This document shows, one piece after another, positions 43,121 through 53,151 of a stretch of 64,000 nt of DNA. Each line of letters starts with the position of its first letter. Position 1 is the first letter of the stretch. Source of the DNA: Streptococcus sp. S1. Its GTDB lineage: Bacteria; Bacillota; Bacilli; Lactobacillales; Streptococcaceae. A program made the translations under genes and the position numbers. Under the pieces are notes generated by a model. It saw only the letters and a list, made by a program, of their open reading frames with translations, ran no database searches and was not told where the DNA came from. The stretch lies in the NCBI RefSeq assembly GCF_034137685.1, contig NZ_CP139418.1, positions 1,763,001 to 1,827,000 on the forward strand. Direction: 5' to 3'.

Positions 43121-43149
43121 AAAAAAACCACCCTAGAAATCTAGGATGG
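43121..43149 (-). terminator. hup terminator
   Basis: CCATCCTAG-ATTT-CTAGGGTGG on the minus strand followed by seven T residues, 16 bp after the hup stop. Confidence 0.88.
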
Positions 43150-43164
43150 CTTTTCAAAATGCAA

Positions 43165-43440
43165 TTATTTAACTGCTTCTTTAAGAGCTTTACCAGCTTT
43201 GAATGCTGGAACTTTAGAAGCTGCGATTTTGATTTCTTTACCAGTTTGTGGGTTGCGACCTTTACGAGCTGCACGTTCACGAACTTCAAAGTTACCAAAA
43301 CCGATCAATTGAACTTTTTCACCTTTTGAAAGGTATTCTGAAACTGCTGCGAATACAGCATCAACAGCTGCTGCTGAATCTTTTTTAGTCAATTCTGTAG
43401 CTTCTGCCACTTTTGCGATCAAATCTTGTTTGTTAGCCAT
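43165..43440 (-). CDS. hup: DNA-binding protein HU
   Basis: 91 residues: [47 protein letters not shown] and [19 protein letters not shown] are the HU dimer core, the beta-arm with the RNPQTG tip, and the C-terminal helix. It is the main nucleoid protein and bends DNA. Strong AGGAGG precedes it, codon use is highly biased, and it is monocistronic. Confidence 0.98.
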   Translation of the reverse strand: MANKQDLIAKVAEATELTKKDSAAAVDAVFAAVSEYLSKGEKVQLIGFGNFEVRERAARKGRNPQTGKEIKIAASKVPAFKAGKALKEAVK

Positions 43441-43550
43441 TTAACAAATCCTCCAATTTTTTTTAGGCTTTACACCTTAACAGTACTATCATATCTAAAA
43501 AAAGCCTTTAGGTCAAGTACTAAACCTGTTTTTTTAAACATTTATTTAGC

Positions 43551-44384
43551 TTATTCGTAGCGCACCAAAACTGCAAATGCATTCTCACCTGTATGGGTTT
43601 GAATAATCGATCCAGTTTCGAGAACTGGGATTGCTTTTTCGACGAGTGATTGCAACTGAGCCTTCATTTCATTGGCCCACTCTGGTGTCCCTGCGTAAGA
43701 AATCCCGATCTCAGCCACCTTGCTGTGGGATAGTTTTTCTACTAATTCATCCAACCATTTCTTAAAGGTCTTGTTTCCACGTCCCTTGACGATTGGTTCC
43801 AATTGATGGTCCTTCATTTCCATTACCACACGGATGTTGAGAAGCGAGCTCAAAAGTCCGGTAACACGGCCAATCCGACCACCTTTAACTAGATTTTCCA
43901 AGGTAGATACGCCGATATACAACTCTGTCTTTTCTTTGACTTCTTCAATACGAGCTAAAACGGTGTCTAGATCTGCTCCTTCTTTAGCCAACTTAGCTGC
44001 CTCAACCACTTGGAACTTCATGGCTTGGTCTGTAAAGCCACTATCAATCACAGTTACTTCTGCCCCTGACAAGGTTGCCCCTTGACGAGCCGCCTCTACG
44101 GTTCCTGACAAGGCATGAGACATATGAATTGAAACGATATGAGCTCCATCTGCTGCTAGGTTTTCATAAATTTCCGCAAAGACTCCAACAGGTGGTTGGC
44201 TGGTCTTTGGAAGATTTTTGCTAGACTGCATTAAGCGCAAGAAGTCCCCTTCGCCCAACTCACTGTCAGAATAAAGGACTCCATCCACCATAACAGAAAG
44301 CGGCACAATGGTAATGCCATATTCTTCAACCACTTCAGGCTCAATTGTAATAGATGAGTCTGTAACTATTTTAATATTTGCCAT
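43551..44384 (-). CDS. DegV-family fatty-acid-binding protein
   Basis: 277 residues. [71 protein letters not shown] and [21 protein letters not shown] are classical DegV motifs. DegV (FakB-like) proteins bind a fatty acid and present it to the kinase FakA for phosphorylation. Whether this one is a FakB or a non-canonical DegV cannot be told from sequence alone. The neighbouring genes are not lipid genes. Confidence 0.9.
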   Translation of the reverse strand: MANIKIVTDSSITIEPEVVEEYGITIVPLSVMVDGVLYSDSELGEGDFLRLMQSSKNLPKTSQPPVGVFAEIYENLAADGAHIVSIHMSHALSGTVEAARQGATLSGAEVTVIDSGFTDQAMKFQVVEAAKLAKEGADLDTVLARIEEVKEKTELYIGVSTLENLVKGGRIGRVTGLLSSLLNIRVVMEMKDHQLEPIVKGRGNKTFKKWLDELVEKLSHSKVAEIGISYAGTPEWANEMKAQLQSLVEKAIPVLETGSIIQTHTGENAFAVLVRYE

Positions 44385-44473
44385 ATATTTCTATACTCTT
44401 CCTAAGAATGTTCTGTTTTCATTATATCAAAAAACACGGGGTTTTGCAGTGAAAGATATCCATTCCTGCTTCC

Positions 44474-45202
44474 TCAGTCGTCTGCGGCAGAAAAACCTGT
44501 ATTATGAAGGACATGGTCATGGACGATGCCTTGATCATCCAAGAGCAATCCATGGAGGACTCCACCATAGACAGCGCCCCCATCGACGCCCATCTTCTGA
44601 TCTGAAATCCAAAGATTTTCGGTACCGACCGGCTCATTGAGCAGTCCATAAACCGGCGTATGGCCAAAGACGATCCATTTGCCTGTATGATTCTCCGCTT
44701 CATGGAATGGTTTACGAATCCAGACTTTTTGGTAATCACTGGTTTCCCGCCAATTTTCAAGGGTTAGATCCACACCAGCGTGAACAAAGTAATAGGTCTC
44801 TGTCTCGTAGTCAAAGGGCAAACTGCGGATAAAGGCCACCAAGTCAGGGACGGCACTCTCTACGGCTTGTGCATCCGCAATGCCATCCACAGGAGCATCG
44901 AGCGGCCGGCCTAAAAGAGAGTTGATGGTCGTATCGCCACCATTTCTTCGATAGTGGTCATAACGCTCTTCTGGATTGTCCAACCAAGCTAAAAACATGT
45001 ACTCGTGATTCCCAGAAAGGCAGACAGCTCCGTGGTGGTCTACGTAGTCTTTTACGATTTCAATCGATCGTTTGCTGTTTTCGCCTCGATCTATCAAATC
45101 CCCTAAAAAGACCAATTGAGCTTTTCCATCCCACTCTGTCATGAGCTCTTCTAGCATTTGTGCTTTTCCGTGAATATCTCCGACTACAAAGTATGTTGAC
45201 AT
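44474..45202 (-). CDS. PPP-family metallophosphatase
   Basis: 242 residues with the calcineurin-like metal motifs in order: GDIHG (8-12), GDLIDRG, GNHEYM, a late HAGVDL and FGHTPVYG. This matches bacterial serine/threonine or bis(5'-nucleosyl)-tetraphosphatase-type PPP enzymes, cytosolic. The substrate is undetermined. The gene follows recN by 20 bp on the same strand. Confidence 0.88.
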   Translation of the reverse strand: MSTYFVVGDIHGKAQMLEELMTEWDGKAQLVFLGDLIDRGENSKRSIEIVKDYVDHHGAVCLSGNHEYMFLAWLDNPEERYDHYRRNGGDTTINSLLGRPLDAPVDGIADAQAVESAVPDLVAFIRSLPFDYETETYYFVHAGVDLTLENWRETSDYQKVWIRKPFHEAENHTGKWIVFGHTPVYGLLNEPVGTENLWISDQKMGVDGGAVYGGVLHGLLLDDQGIVHDHVLHNTGFSAADD

Positions 45203-45222
45203 TGGTTCAAACCTTCTTTCTC

Positions 45223-46881
45223 TTAACGCTTGAGAAGTTGCTCTGCTTGTTGACGGGCAGCTTCCGTTAGATCCTCTCCTGCCAGCATCTTGGCAATTTC
45301 TTCGATTCGTTCTTCTCTATTGAGCAAACGCACAGTAGATACAGTTGAGTGTTCATCACTGATTTTCTCAATATAGAATTGATAATCTGCTGCAGCGATG
45401 ACTTGAGGCAGGTGAGAAATAGCAAGCACTTGGCCATTTTGACCAATCTTATGAATTTTCGCTGCGATGGCTTGAGCCACGCGCCCAGAGACTCCTGTAT
45501 CCACCTCGTCAAAGACAATACTGGTTTTTCCTTCTTTTCGAGAAAAAGCAGACTTAATGGCCAACATCAAGCGTGACAATTCTCCGCCAGATGCCACCTT
45601 GACAAGAGGTTTAAAGTCCTCACCTGGGTTGGTCGAAATGTAAAACTCGACGGCTTCATTTCCCTCACGATTAAACTTAGCCTTGCTAAAACGCACTTGA
45701 AAACGCGCCTTGTCCATGTAGAGATCTGCCAATTCTTGCTGGATTTCATTTTCCAAAGCTTGGGCCAGGGCATGCCGCTGATCACTCAAATCTTGAGCCA
45801 AGGTGACCAAACTCTTTTCCAAACGTTTCAGTTCTTTTTCCAAATCCTCAGACGAGAGGTCACTTCCGGTGAGGAGGCTATATTCTTTGGTGATTTGCGC
45901 CAGGTATTCCAAGACGTCCTTGACTTGACCACCATACTTGCGCGTGATAGAGTGGATCAAATCCAAACGTGATTCCACCTGCATGAGGCGATTGCCATCA
46001 AACTCCAGACCATCGACCACATCTTCTAAGCGCTTGGTAATATCCTCAAGGGCATAAAAGGTTTCAGATAACTGGCTTGAGAGCTCTTTGTAGCTGGGAT
46101 CGTATTCTTCGATGCTTTCCAGATCATTCATGGCTGAGCGAACATTGGAGAGGCTCGAAAATTCTTCTGCATCCAGCATAGTATAGGCATTGGTTAGGGT
46201 ATCTGCAATCATCTTGTGATTGAGCAGGCGTTGGCGTTCTTGCTCCAGACGCAGGTCCTCATCCACTTCCAAGGAAGCAGCCTCAATCTCTGCAATTTGA
46301 AACTCCAACATCTCAATACGGGCCTTGTTTTCCTGCTGATTGCGCTGGAGTTCCATCACTTGTTTGCGCAGGCGTTTGTAATCTTCAAAGGTCTGACGAT
46401 AAGCATCTTTAGTTTGGAAAAAGGCTGCATCCCCAAATTCATCCAGCATAGCGATATGCAATTGGGGCCGCATAAGTTCTTCCTGATCATGCTGGCCATG
46501 GATGTCCACCAAATGTTGCCCAACTGCCTTTAAGACAGACAAATTCACCATTTGTCCATTGATCCGGCTGACACTTCGTCCATTTTGCAAGATCTCTCGG
46601 CGAATGATCAATTCATCGGTCCACTCTAGTCCTTGCTCTTCAAAGAGAGCCGTCAAGTGACGATTGCTCTCAACGGTGAAGAGACCTTCGATTTCCGCTT
46701 TTGGGGCTCCGTGTCGAATGACATCCGTCGTTGCACGGCTTCCCAGCATCATGTTCATGGCATCGATGATGATGGATTTACCAGCACCTGTTTCCCCTGT
46801 CAGTACCGTCATTCCCTTTTCAAAATTTAAGGAAATCTCTTCGATAATGGCAAAGTTCTTAATCGAAATTTCTAATAGCAT
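45223..46881 (-). CDS. recN: DNA repair protein RecN
   Basis: 552 residues: SMC-like ATPase with Walker A GETGAGKS near 30-37, long coiled-coil arms between ~155 and 370, signature LSRLMLAIKSAFS and Walker B SIVFDEVDTGVSG. RecN acts early at double-strand breaks. It follows argR by 6 bp, the usual streptococcal order xseA-xseB-ispA-tlyA-argR-recN. Confidence 0.96.
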   Translation of the reverse strand: MLLEISIKNFAIIEEISLNFEKGMTVLTGETGAGKSIIIDAMNMMLGSRATTDVIRHGAPKAEIEGLFTVESNRHLTALFEEQGLEWTDELIIRREILQNGRSVSRINGQMVNLSVLKAVGQHLVDIHGQHDQEELMRPQLHIAMLDEFGDAAFFQTKDAYRQTFEDYKRLRKQVMELQRNQQENKARIEMLEFQIAEIEAASLEVDEDLRLEQERQRLLNHKMIADTLTNAYTMLDAEEFSSLSNVRSAMNDLESIEEYDPSYKELSSQLSETFYALEDITKRLEDVVDGLEFDGNRLMQVESRLDLIHSITRKYGGQVKDVLEYLAQITKEYSLLTGSDLSSEDLEKELKRLEKSLVTLAQDLSDQRHALAQALENEIQQELADLYMDKARFQVRFSKAKFNREGNEAVEFYISTNPGEDFKPLVKVASGGELSRLMLAIKSAFSRKEGKTSIVFDEVDTGVSGRVAQAIAAKIHKIGQNGQVLAISHLPQVIAAADYQFYIEKISDEHSTVSTVRLLNREERIEEIAKMLAGEDLTEAARQQAEQLLKR

Positions 46882-46887
46882 AGGCTC

Positions 46888-47322
46888 TTACCACCCAAAG
46901 ATTGATTTGAGGATATTCTCTGCTTCTGGAGCTGAATAGGCGATCAGCAAGATTGTATCATCATCTGCGACAATACTAAAGATATGATCCTTATAAATCT
47001 CCCGCAAGCGCCGTTTAACTAAAGGAGCTGTCCCTGGAACCATGGTGAAATTGACATATTCTCCCATGCGACGATGAGACAAAATATTGCTTTCGATCAT
47101 CCCGATCCCTTGGTGGTGCTTGCGTGGCAATTCATAGACATAAGTCATATCTTTCAGAGGACGTTTTACGATACCCAATTCTTTGATATCCCGTGATACT
47201 GTAGCTTGGGTTGCTGAGATGCCTTCTTCTTTCAAATGCTCGACGATCTCTTCTTGGGTCCCCACTTCATGATCGCGAATGAAGCGGCGAATTTTTTCTA
47301 ATCTAATATTCTTACTCTTCAT
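46888..47322 (-). CDS. argR: Arginine repressor ArgR/AhrC type
   Basis: 144 residues from ATG at 47322, overlapping the end of tlyA; the longer frame upstream lies inside tlyA. The N-terminal winged helix is KIRRFIRDHEVGTQEEIVEHLKEEG and SQATVSRDIKELGI-like (ATQATVSRDIKELGIVKRP). The C-terminal oligomer and ligand domain ends with GTIAGDDTILLIA-like ADDDTILLIAYSAPEAENI. It controls arginine or recombination-linked genes; in this cluster it is the copy next to recN. Confidence 0.9.
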   Translation of the reverse strand: MKSKNIRLEKIRRFIRDHEVGTQEEIVEHLKEEGISATQATVSRDIKELGIVKRPLKDMTYVYELPRKHHQGIGMIESNILSHRRMGEYVNFTMVPGTAPLVKRRLREIYKDHIFSIVADDDTILLIAYSAPEAENILKSIFGW

Positions 47323-48130
47323 GTTTAAATTCCTTGTGTGCCAGCTCCACAACAGCCTCCAGCTGCTCTGTAGTTGGCTTTGTTTTCTCTTCTTTTTTTT
47401 CTAGATACATCAAAAATTCGATGTTGCCATGGCCTCCTTGGATAGGGGAATAATCCACTCCCATTACCGCAAAGCCATGTGTCCCTGCAAAAGCAGCGAC
47501 CTTTTCAAGAACGGCGAAATGAATCTTAGGATCCTTAATGATCCCATTTTTCCCGATCTGTTCGCGTCCTGCCTCAAACTGAGGTTTCACCAAGGCTACG
47601 ACTTGTCCATTTTCTGCCAAAATCCGGTGAAGGGCTGGCAGAATCAAGTCTAAGGAAATAAAGCTGACATCGATGCTCGCAAAGCTCGGTGTCGCTTCAA
47701 AATCATCTGGCTCGGCATAGCGGAAATTGAACTGCTCCATCGAGACCACCCGAGGATCATTGCGCAATTTCCAGGCCAACTGATTGGTCCCGACATCCAC
47801 CGAAAAGACCTGGCTGGCTCCATTTTGCAGCATGACATCTGTAAAGCCACCTGTAGAAGCTCCAATATCAATCGCAATTTTACCCTCTACAGATAAACCA
47901 AATTGGTTCAGGGCTTTTTCTAATTTAAGACCGCCCCGGCTGACATATTTGAGCTTTTCGCCCTTTAATTTCAACTCGGTTGCTTCATCAATTTTTTCAC
48001 CCGGTTTATCGAAGCGCTCACCATTGATAACGGCAACGACAAGACCTGCCATTACCCCTCTTTTGGCTTGTTCGCGGGTATCAAATAGGCCTTGTTTATA
48101 GGCTAATACATCCACTCTTTCCTTAGCCAT
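47312..48130 (-). CDS. tlyA: TlyA-family rRNA 2'-O-methyltransferase
   Basis: 272 residues. An S4 RNA-binding domain (ERVDVLAYKQGLFDTREQAKRGVMAGLVVAVNG-like) is followed by KYVSRGGLKLEKAL and the SAM-binding segment AIDIGASTGGFTDVMLQNGA. The family methylates cytidine 2'-OH in 16S/23S rRNA; it was once called haemolysin A. It overlaps ispA upstream by 8 nt and argR downstream by 11 nt, so the block is translated as one operon. Confidence 0.93.
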   Translation of the reverse strand: MAKERVDVLAYKQGLFDTREQAKRGVMAGLVVAVINGERFDKPGEKIDEATELKLKGEKLKYVSRGGLKLEKALNQFGLSVEGKIAIDIGASTGGFTDVMLQNGASQVFSVDVGTNQLAWKLRNDPRVVSMEQFNFRYAEPDDFEATPSFASIDVSFISLDLILPALHRILAENGQVVALVKPQFEAGREQIGKNGIIKDPKIHFAVLEKVAAFAGTHGFAVMGVDYSPIQGGHGNIEFLMYLEKKEEKTKPTTEQLEAVVELAHKEFKHEE

Positions 48131-48998
48131 CTATTCGTAATCCTTCTATTAATTTCTTGATCGCTTGCGGATCAAAGTCGCAAGCGGCTGTAATCTGATC
48201 CAACAAGTCCTCGCAAGCATCTAATTCTCTTGTCAGCAAAGCTTTTGATTCTTCCAATCCCAACAGGGCTGGATAGGTCGATTTTTCAGCCACTAAGTCC
48301 TTTTGAGGGGTCTTCCCCAAAGCCTCAAAATCAGCGACCAAATCCAAAATATCATCCCTCACTTGAAAAGCCAGGCCTAATTTTTTCCCGATTTTTTCTA
48401 AAAGCTGAGCAATGTCTGCTTGCAACTCTAAAATCAAACCAGCTGCGATGAAAGGATAGGCAAGGAGGCGTCCTGTCTTATTGGCATGGATAGTCTGCAA
48501 CTCTGCTAGTGTGAGCTGTTTGTGCTCCCCTTCCATATCAAGGACTTGGCCAGCTACCATTCCACGACTACCGGAAGCATCTGACAATTCAAGAATCAAA
48601 GAGACCTTGACCGCATCTGGAAGGGCACTCGCAGCTATCATCCCAAAGGGATCGAGAAAAAGCGCATCCCCTGCTAAAATCGCCAGGTCTTCTCCGAATT
48701 TCTTATGATTGGTCAATTGCCCCCGACGGTAATCATCATTGTCCATGGCTGGCAAATCATCGTGAATAAGGCTTCCTGTGTGGATCATCTCTAAAGCCCC
48801 TGCCACTTGAAAGTGAGCCTCCGTCAATTCCTGTCCAAAGGCCTCTAACAATTTTAGAAGAAGCAAGGGGCGCAGGCGTTTTCCTCCTGCCTGGATCGAA
48901 TAAAGGACCGACTCCACTAAATGGGGGGCAACAGATTTTTCCTCATAAAAAGAGCGAACTGCTTGCTCTACTCTATTTCGTTTTTCTTCTTGTCTCAT
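48123..48998 (-). CDS. ispA: Polyprenyl (farnesyl) diphosphate synthase
   Basis: 291 residues with the two aspartate-rich motifs: first DDLPAMDND in [19 protein letters not shown], second RDDILD in [26 protein letters not shown] is the substrate-binding Arg segment. It condenses isopentenyl and allylic diphosphates to farnesyl diphosphate, the precursor for undecaprenyl phosphate. The start overlaps the xseB stop by 4 nt. Confidence 0.94.
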   Translation of the reverse strand: MRQEEKRNRVEQAVRSFYEEKSVAPHLVESVLYSIQAGGKRLRPLLLLKLLEAFGQELTEAHFQVAGALEMIHTGSLIHDDLPAMDNDDYRRGQLTNHKKFGEDLAILAGDALFLDPFGMIAASALPDAVKVSLILELSDASGSRGMVAGQVLDMEGEHKQLTLAELQTIHANKTGRLLAYPFIAAGLILELQADIAQLLEKIGKKLGLAFQVRDDILDLVADFEALGKTPQKDLVAEKSTYPALLGLEESKALLTRELDACEDLLDQITAACDFDPQAIKKLIEGLRIDG

Positions 48999-49207
48999 GC
49001 TAGATCCGCTTCAGTACCATCTGCTTGCATGACCTTGACCAAGGTTTTCTCTGCTTGATCCAAGGTATCTTGCAATTCTTTTGACAACTTCATTCCTTTT
49101 TGGAATTCTGTAATAGCTTCTTCTAAAGCCACATCACCACTCTCCAATTTTTGGACGATAGCTTCCAAATCTGCTAAATTTTCTTCAAATTTCTTTTCTT
49201 TCGACAT
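48995..49207 (-). CDS. xseB: Exodeoxyribonuclease VII small subunit
   Basis: 70 residues: [45 protein letters not shown] is the full XseB three-helix core. It binds the C-terminal region of XseA. The gene overlaps xseA by 23 nt, giving coupled translation. Confidence 0.96.
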   Translation of the reverse strand: MSKEKKFEENLADLEAIVQKLESGDVALEEAITEFQKGMKLSKELQDTLDQAEKTLVKVMQADGTEADLA

Positions 49208-50525
49208 GTTTTACCTCTACTTCTAACTGACCATCTCTCATGATGAGTGACAGCGGGTCCCCTTCTGTTACTTTCGCAACCGAGTCTAGAACCTGATCTC
49301 CTTCCTTGACCATGGCATAGCCACGCGCAATAATCCGACTGGTATCGAGCATCAAGAGGGCTTCTGATAAGCCTTTCACCTTGATCTTTTGCTCTTTTAG
49401 GACTTGTTCCATTCGGCTGGTTAAGATTCTCTTATTTTGGAGCAGGCGATCTTGGTAGCGCTCGATGCGATGCAAAGGAGACATAGCTTCTAGGCGATGA
49501 CGCAGACCTTGCAGCTGATTGGCCCCTTGCCCATAAGCATCGCGCATCCCTTGTTTCAATCGCAATTGCAACTGGTCAATCTTTTGCAGGTAGCCATCAT
49601 AGAGTCTTTCAGGCTGTCTAAAAATAACCGATTGACTTAATTTGGCCAAGCGTTCACGATTATAGGCCAAGCGATTGGACATGGCTGTTGCCATGCGATT
49701 TTCCTGCTTTTGTAAATGCGACAAGAGATCCAACTTCGTTACTGGAGTAGCCAATTCAGCAGCTGCTGTCGGAGTAGCAGCTCGTCGATCTGCTACAAAA
49801 TCGGCTAGAGTCGTATCTGTCTCATGTCCAACACTGGAGATAATCGGAATCCGCGATTCAAAAATGGCTCGCACCACTGCTTCTTCATTAAAGGCCCAGA
49901 GATCTTCAATTGAACCACCCCCACGACCGATAATCAAGACATCCAAATCATCCCGTTGGTTGGCTCTTTGAATATTAGCAACCACCTCACTAGATGCTCC
50001 TTCACCCTGAACCTTGGTCGGGTAGAGCACAATCTCTACACCAGGGAAGCGTCGGCTCACCGTTGTGATAATATCGCGAATCACGGCCCCACTTTGACTG
50101 GTGATGACCCCGATCTTTCTAGGAAATTGTGGCAGAGCTTGCTTCCACCGATCCTGAAAGAGCCCTTCTTCGGTCAACTTTTTCTTGAGTTGCTCAAATT
50201 GGATGGCCAAGGCCCCTACCCCATCTGGCTCAGCCTTTTCAATGACAATGGAATAACTCCCACTTGGCTCATAGAGCTGAATGCGACCGATGACGTTGAT
50301 CTTCATGCCTTCTTCTAGCTCAAAACCAAAGCTTCGATAAACCCCAGCCCAGACCGTTGCCTGAATGACCGCTTTTTCATCCTTTAATGAAAAATACTGG
50401 TGGTTGGGACGTTTTCGGAAATTGGAGACCTGCCCTGTCAGATAAACCCTTTCCAAATAGGGATCCTTATCAAATTTTAATTTCAAATATTTGGTCAAAC
50501 TTGATACGGATAAATAGTTGGACAT
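49185..50525 (-). CDS. xseA: Exodeoxyribonuclease VII large subunit
   Basis: 446 residues from ATG at 50525, with AAAGGAG before it; the longer open frame enters the promoter region. An OB-fold N-terminal domain ([27 protein letters not shown]) is followed by the catalytic domain with [27 protein letters not shown] and [20 protein letters not shown]. Then come a long coiled-coil and the C-terminal segment. It degrades single-stranded DNA from both ends with XseB. Confidence 0.96.
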   Translation of the reverse strand: MSNYLSVSSLTKYLKLKFDKDPYLERVYLTGQVSNFRKRPNHQYFSLKDEKAVIQATVWAGVYRSFGFELEEGMKINVIGRIQLYEPSGSYSIVIEKAEPDGVGALAIQFEQLKKKLTEEGLFQDRWKQALPQFPRKIGVITSQSGAVIRDIITTVSRRFPGVEIVLYPTKVQGEGASSEVVANIQRANQRDDLDVLIIGRGGGSIEDLWAFNEEAVVRAIFESRIPIISSVGHETDTTLADFVADRRAATPTAAAELATPVTKLDLLSHLQKQENRMATAMSNRLAYNRERLAKLSQSVIFRQPERLYDGYLQKIDQLQLRLKQGMRDAYGQGANQLQGLRHRLEAMSPLHRIERYQDRLLQNKRILTSRMEQVLKEQKIKVKGLSEALLMLDTSRIIARGYAMVKEGDQVLDSVAKVTEGDPLSLIMRDGQLEVEVKHVERKEI

Positions 50526-50707
50526 AGGAACTCCTTTCTGCAGAATATGATCAAGTTTAATTATACCAAAAAACACCAAAAAAGGCTGGCAGACAAAGCG
50601 AAATCATGAATTTCCTTTCTCTACAGGCCTCATTTTATTCAAGTTGCTCTCTACTTGTCTGTTTGACACCAGCATCCTTAAAACTCAAGACCAAGTTGGA
50701 ATACACA

Positions 50708-50737
50708 AAAAAGACAAGTCACAGTACTTGTCTTTTT
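50708..50737. terminator. Terminator of the GH32 gene
   Basis: AAAAAGACAAGT-CACAGT-ACTTGTCTTTTT with A- and T-runs at both ends, 25 bp after the GH32 stop. Confidence 0.85.
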
Positions 50738-50761
50738 ATTCTTTAGGAGGCTATTGCTTTC

Positions 50762-52216
50762 CTATTTTTGATAGGTTTTTACGACCCAATCAACTCCTTC
50801 ATCTGCCGTGAGGGTATAGACAGGATTCTCAGTCGTTTCATAAAAGGTCATCGAGAGAGTTTTACCATCCACGAATACTTCGATTGAGTTGGTATCGCGA
50901 ATGATCAAAAAATGATGATCCTTTTCAGCATCCAACTGAATCCATCTCGATTGAAATGCTGGATTTTCTTTTCCAGAAATGGGGTGCCCAAATTGGTCTC
51001 GACTTAAGCTAAAGCGTTTTTGAGAGGCGTCGTAAACCAATTGCAAGACACTATCAGGATCGGTTTCATCGCCATATCCAAGGATAAAGGAGCGACCCGG
51101 TTTGGTATCTAGCTCAAACAAGGTTTGTTTCCCTCTCGCTGGGATCGTAATCTGATTGCCCTGAACAATGGTTTCTGATGCATGTTCTACAAGAAAGTGT
51201 TCTTTCACTGACTCAGGTAACTCCTGAACCAATCGTCCGTCTTTCAAGGACAATTTTCTTGGAAGAGTCATACTACCTGCCCACCCATGGGCTAAATCAT
51301 GACTGGGGATAGACCGGTGCCACATTTGCATCCAGGCAACCATGTATCGTTCGCCATTTGGTCCTTGACTAGTTTGAGGGGCATAGAAATCCAAACCACC
51401 ATCCAATTCATCATAAGAATCGACATGAAAGCGCCCTGTTTCCCAATTCATGTCACCGATAAAGGCAACCGTCGAATTTAAATTCCAGTATTTTTCTTGC
51501 TGCCTTTCCATTTCAATGGGAGACAGAATCAAGACCCATTTGCCATCTAAAGGGAAGAAATCAGGACACTCCCACATAATCCCTTGCCCTTTTTCACCTT
51601 CTAGAAGGACTGATGTAAAGTCCCAATCTACTAGATTACTTGATGCAAATAGGAGAATTTGACCACTGTCATCTGGCGTCTTAGAAGCAACGACAGCGTA
51701 ATAGCTTCCTTCGTATTCAAATACTTTAGGATCACGAAAATCTGCAATATCTGCGATCCCCTCAATATGTTGAGCATGGATCACTGGATTAGTAGGCAAC
51801 TTTTCAAAGGTAATGCCATCTGTCGACACCGCAAGACACTGAGTCTCCTCGCGCTTTTCCTCATCGTCTACATGACCAGTATACAGCAAATAGAGCTTGT
51901 CATCTTTCACAATAGCACTACCTGAGAAACAACCATCCTTATCATAGCTTTCACTTGGTGCTATAGCTACTGGTAATTCTTCCCAATGGAGAAGATCTTT
52001 TGATTTGGCATGCCCCCAATGCATGGGACCCCAAACACTATCATAGGGATAGAATTGGTAAAACAAATGGTATTCCCCACGGAAATAAACAAAACCATTT
52101 GGATCGTTCATCCAGCCGATTGGAGGCAGCAAATGAAATGCCCCTCTATATTGCTGGTCAACCTTCTCCCTGTTTTCATTGATATACTGATTTGCTTTCC
52201 GAATGCTTTCCTTCAT
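50762..52216 (-). CDS. GH32 sucrose-6-phosphate hydrolase / beta-fructofuranosidase
   Basis: 484 residues. Nucleophile Asp38 lies in GWMNDPNG, the transition-state Asp in FRDP (160-163) and the acid/base Glu in WECPDF (215-220). The C-terminal beta-sandwich ends near DGVDWVVKTYQ. There is no signal peptide, so it acts in the cytosol on sucrose-6-phosphate or small fructosides. It is not beside a sucrose PTS or scrR gene as scrB usually is, so the scrB name is not applied. It may be cotranscribed with nnrD, 9 bp upstream. Confidence 0.9.
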   Translation of the reverse strand: MKESIRKANQYINENREKVDQQYRGAFHLLPPIGWMNDPNGFVYFRGEYHLFYQFYPYDSVWGPMHWGHAKSKDLLHWEELPVAIAPSESYDKDGCFSGSAIVKDDKLYLLYTGHVDDEEKREETQCLAVSTDGITFEKLPTNPVIHAQHIEGIADIADFRDPKVFEYEGSYYAVVASKTPDDSGQILLFASSNLVDWDFTSVLLEGEKGQGIMWECPDFFPLDGKWVLILSPIEMERQQEKYWNLNSTVAFIGDMNWETGRFHVDSYDELDGGLDFYAPQTSQGPNGERYMVAWMQMWHRSIPSHDLAHGWAGSMTLPRKLSLKDGRLVQELPESVKEHFLVEHASETIVQGNQITIPARGKQTLFELDTKPGRSFILGYGDETDPDSVLQLVYDASQKRFSLSRDQFGHPISGKENPAFQSRWIQLDAEKDHHFLIIRDTNSIEVFVDGKTLSMTFYETTENPVYTLTADEGVDWVVKTYQK

Positions 52217-52225
52217 CTTTTTTAC

Positions 52226-53101
52226 CTATTTTCTATTTTCAGTGCTGGTAACCTGATCTTTGTCACTCCACTTTTTCATCCATTTGGGGATTTCTTTGCT
52301 GATAGTCGTGGGTAGAACCACATAATCCTCCTTGCTCAAGTCTTCTGCTATGGCTGAATGGAGATAGGTCGCAACCACCACGCGCTCATAGAGACTGACC
52401 TGTGGGAATTGACCCGCAAATCCTGCGATCATCCCTGCCAAGGTATCCCCCATGCCCCCTGTTGCTTGATAGGGGCCACCAACATCTAGCTGATAGCCCT
52501 CTTCTTGCCCACTTGTCCAAATGCGGGTGTGAGGCCCTTTTTCTACAATGACAGTCCCTTTAGGAAAGTTCTGTACTGCTCTTCGACTCTTGTCTTCAAT
52601 CTGGCTTGCTAGCTCAAGCCCTGACAGTTTTTCCCATTCTTTTTGATGAGGGGTAAAGACCAACTGAGCCTCTGGCAGGTCAAACTGAGAGCTTGCAAAA
52701 AGACTAATAGCTCCTCCATCCAAAATCAAGACCTGCTGGCTAGAGACTTGCTCAAAAATCATGTGCAAGATTGCTTGGTTTTCTCTTACTTCCTTTAAGC
52801 CAGGTCCTACGAGAATCACGCTGGCTTTTTGGAGCTGCTCACAAAGGAGTTCGTGATCTGCCAAATCAAAGCCCATGGCTTCAGGAAGATGGCTATGAAG
52901 GGCTGTCAGATTATCAGGATTTGTTGCAACAGTGACTAGACCCGCTCCACTATGAACCGCAGCAAGCGCCGCCATAATAATAGCTCCCCCATAGGGGTAA
53001 GTCCCGCCAATCAAGAGCAGACGGCCAAAATCACCCTTATAAGACTTTGCCTCTCGCTGCACAATGACTCGCTGGATCTCTTCTTTCTCAACTCTTCTCA
53101 T
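52226..53101 (-). CDS. nnrD: ADP-dependent (S)-NAD(P)H-hydrate dehydratase
   Basis: 291 residues, the YjeF C-terminal (ribokinase-like) domain alone: GDFGRLLLIGGTYPYGGAIIMAALAAVHSGAGLVTVA, ILDGGAISLFA, LVFTPHQKEWEKLSG and the nucleotide-binding GGMGDTLAGMIAGF. It repairs hydrated NAD(P)H. The epimerase half (NnrE) is not encoded in the window. A ribosome site precedes ATG 53101. Confidence 0.93.
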   Translation of the reverse strand: MRRVEKEEIQRVIVQREAKSYKGDFGRLLLIGGTYPYGGAIIMAALAAVHSGAGLVTVATNPDNLTALHSHLPEAMGFDLADHELLCEQLQKASVILVGPGLKEVRENQAILHMIFEQVSSQQVLILDGGAISLFASSQFDLPEAQLVFTPHQKEWEKLSGLELASQIEDKSRRAVQNFPKGTVIVEKGPHTRIWTSGQEEGYQLDVGGPYQATGGMGDTLAGMIAGFAGQFPQVSLYERVVVATYLHSAIAEDLSKEDYVVLPTTISKEIPKWMKKWSDKDQVTSTENRK

Positions 53102-53151
53102 ACCATCCTCATTTCTAGCGAAAAAGGAGAAGCCACGACTCCCCCCTTCTT

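Noticed and set aside
48132..48140. TACGAATA on the minus strand, the competence (ComX) cin-box sequence
   Set aside because: It lies inside the last codons of ispA, and no late-competence gene starts downstream. A similar hit at the end of degV (43553) is also coding.
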